Source: Lunatimonas salinarum (GTDB taxonomy: Bacteria > Bacteroidota > Bacteroidia > Cytophagales > Cyclobacteriaceae). Taken from it: a stretch of DNA of 64,000 nucleotides. Below are positions 63,475 through 64,000 of the stretch, piece after piece. Where the stretch lies: the NCBI RefSeq assembly GCF_017811155.1, contig NZ_JACVCV010000018.1, forward strand, positions 29,413 to 93,412. Reading direction: 5' to 3'. The notes below the pieces were generated by a model. The model was not told the origin of the DNA and did not search any database. It was given only the letters and a program-made list of their open reading frames with translations. A program made the position numbers and the translations under genes. Each line of letters begins with the position of its first letter. Position 1 is the first letter of the stretch.

Positions 63475-63688
63475 GAAGACTTTGCTACTGGCTTTTTGAT
63501 TCCTTCCCGTAACGAGGGAGACAAATTCAACTTTATTTTCCTTTGCGTCTTTGCGCCTTTGCGTGAACCTCTTTTTCCCGGAACGACTGACGGGCATGTT
63601 AAAGATCTCCCGGCTAACGCCCCTGGATGGTTGTTGGGAATATGCGGATTCTACCAAGATGACAGGGCTACGTCCCTTTGGGTTGGTC
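63475..63688 (+). repeat. Tandem repeat unit 2 (214 bp)
   Basis: Same start as unit 1. Differs by TTCAACTTTATTTTCC before TTTGCGTCTTTGCGCC, and by CCCGGCTAACGCCCCTGGAT where units 1 and 3 have CAGGGCTAACGCCCCTGG. Confidence 0.9.
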
Positions 63689-63905
63689 GAAGACTTTGCT
63701 ACAGGTATTTTTGATTCCTTCCCGCAATGAGGGAGACGATCTCATCCCTTCTTTTTCCTTTGCGTCTTTGCGCCTCTGCGTGAACCTCTTTTTCCCGGAA
63801 CGACTGACGGGCATGTTGAAGATCTCAGGGCTAACGCCCCTGGGTGGCTGTTGGGAATATGCGGATTCTACCAAGATGACAGGGCTACGCCACTTTGGGT
63901 TGGTC
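63689..63905 (+). repeat. Tandem repeat unit 3 (217 bp)
   Basis: Carries GATCTCATCCCTTC before TTTGCGTCTTTGCGCCTC. Its right half matches unit 1 rather than unit 2. Confidence 0.9.
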
Positions 63906-64000
63906 GAAGACTTTGCTACAGGTATTTTTGATTCCTTCCCGTAACGAGGGAGACGATCTCATCCCTTCTTTTTCCTTTGCGTCTTTGCGCCTCTGCGTGA
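63906..64000 (+). repeat. Tandem repeat unit 4 (partial, runs off window)
   Basis: Identical in layout to unit 3 over its first part, including GATCTCATCCCTTC and TTTGCGTCTTTGCGCCTC. Continues past the window edge. Confidence 0.9.

Noticed and set aside
63258..63874. Minus-strand short frames with RRKDAKE-like peptides
   Set aside because: They are the same tandem repeat read three times; the peptides change with the repeat and have no start or promoter support.
63261..64000. CRISPR array
   Set aside because: Units are over 200 bp, adjacent units are similar throughout and no unique spacers or cas genes exist.

Overview
The window looks like a chromosomal segment of a Bacteroidota bacterium, probably order Cytophagales (Cyclobacteriaceae-like). 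Supporting signs are a type IX secretion/gliding set (SprE/PorW-like, PorP/SprF, GldK, GldL, GldM, GldN), the atpB-E-F-H-A-G order without atpD/atpC, a TonB-type outer membrane receptor, DUF4271 and DUF4197 proteins, and several starts preceded by the Bacteroidetes -7 box TAnnTTTG rather than a Shine-Dalgarno sequence. Genus-level placement is not possible from inspection.

Layout. 1-360: tRNA-Gly and tRNA-Leu, each with a terminator-like hairpin. 578-5479: a decayed defence locus with intact hsdM, an AT-rich AAA-ATPase/HNH pair resembling Septu (PtuA/PtuB), a fragment of an AlbA/RecG-like ATP-binding protein, a truncated hsdS and an inverted Fic fragment; no hsdR is present. 5599-12602 (minus): ATP synthase operon led by an M23 peptidase and a bactofilin. 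12674-19502 (plus): SprE/PorW-like lipoprotein, class A penicillin-binding protein, UvrC. 19576-25450 (minus): tight three-gene operon of a PSD1-type cytochrome c protein, a DUF1501 protein and a beta-propeller protein. 25801-36125 (minus): SMP-30-like protein, Omp85-like barrel, DUF4271, HemD, then PorP-GldK-GldL-GldM-GldN, closed by a strong terminator. 36317-46091: HemW, DUF721 protein, DUF4197 protein (minus), an RsbU/RsbV/RsbW-like partner-switching module, and three overlapping SurA/parvulin-like genes. 46200-47912 (minus): cytochrome c/sugar dehydrogenase lipoprotein. 48050-50364: an AT-rich type II restriction-modification island (C5 methyltransferase, HindVP-like nuclease, small overlapping ORF). 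50578-63082: TonB-type receptor, DASH cryptochrome/photolyase, Tag glycosylase, M14 peptidase, DUF3365 lipoprotein, RF1, ABC-F ATPase, DinB protein, lipoprotein. 63160-64000: a 214-217 bp tandem repeat array running off the right edge.

How the parts fit. The envelope theme is strong: T9SS core and accessory genes, periplasmic chaperones, a barrel-assembly-like protein, PBP1 and bactofilin/M23 all concern cell-envelope biogenesis. The two restriction/defence islands differ in composition from their surroundings and look acquired. The most unusual signals are a perfect tandem 14-bp repeat carrying two GACGTC sites in the divergent promoter of the type II system, a perfect 20-bp palindrome that appears to add an in-frame peptide to HsdM, and the ATPase/HNH cassette inside a broken type I locus. 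I did not find a clearly unprecedented system; the best candidates are listed in the findings with their tests.
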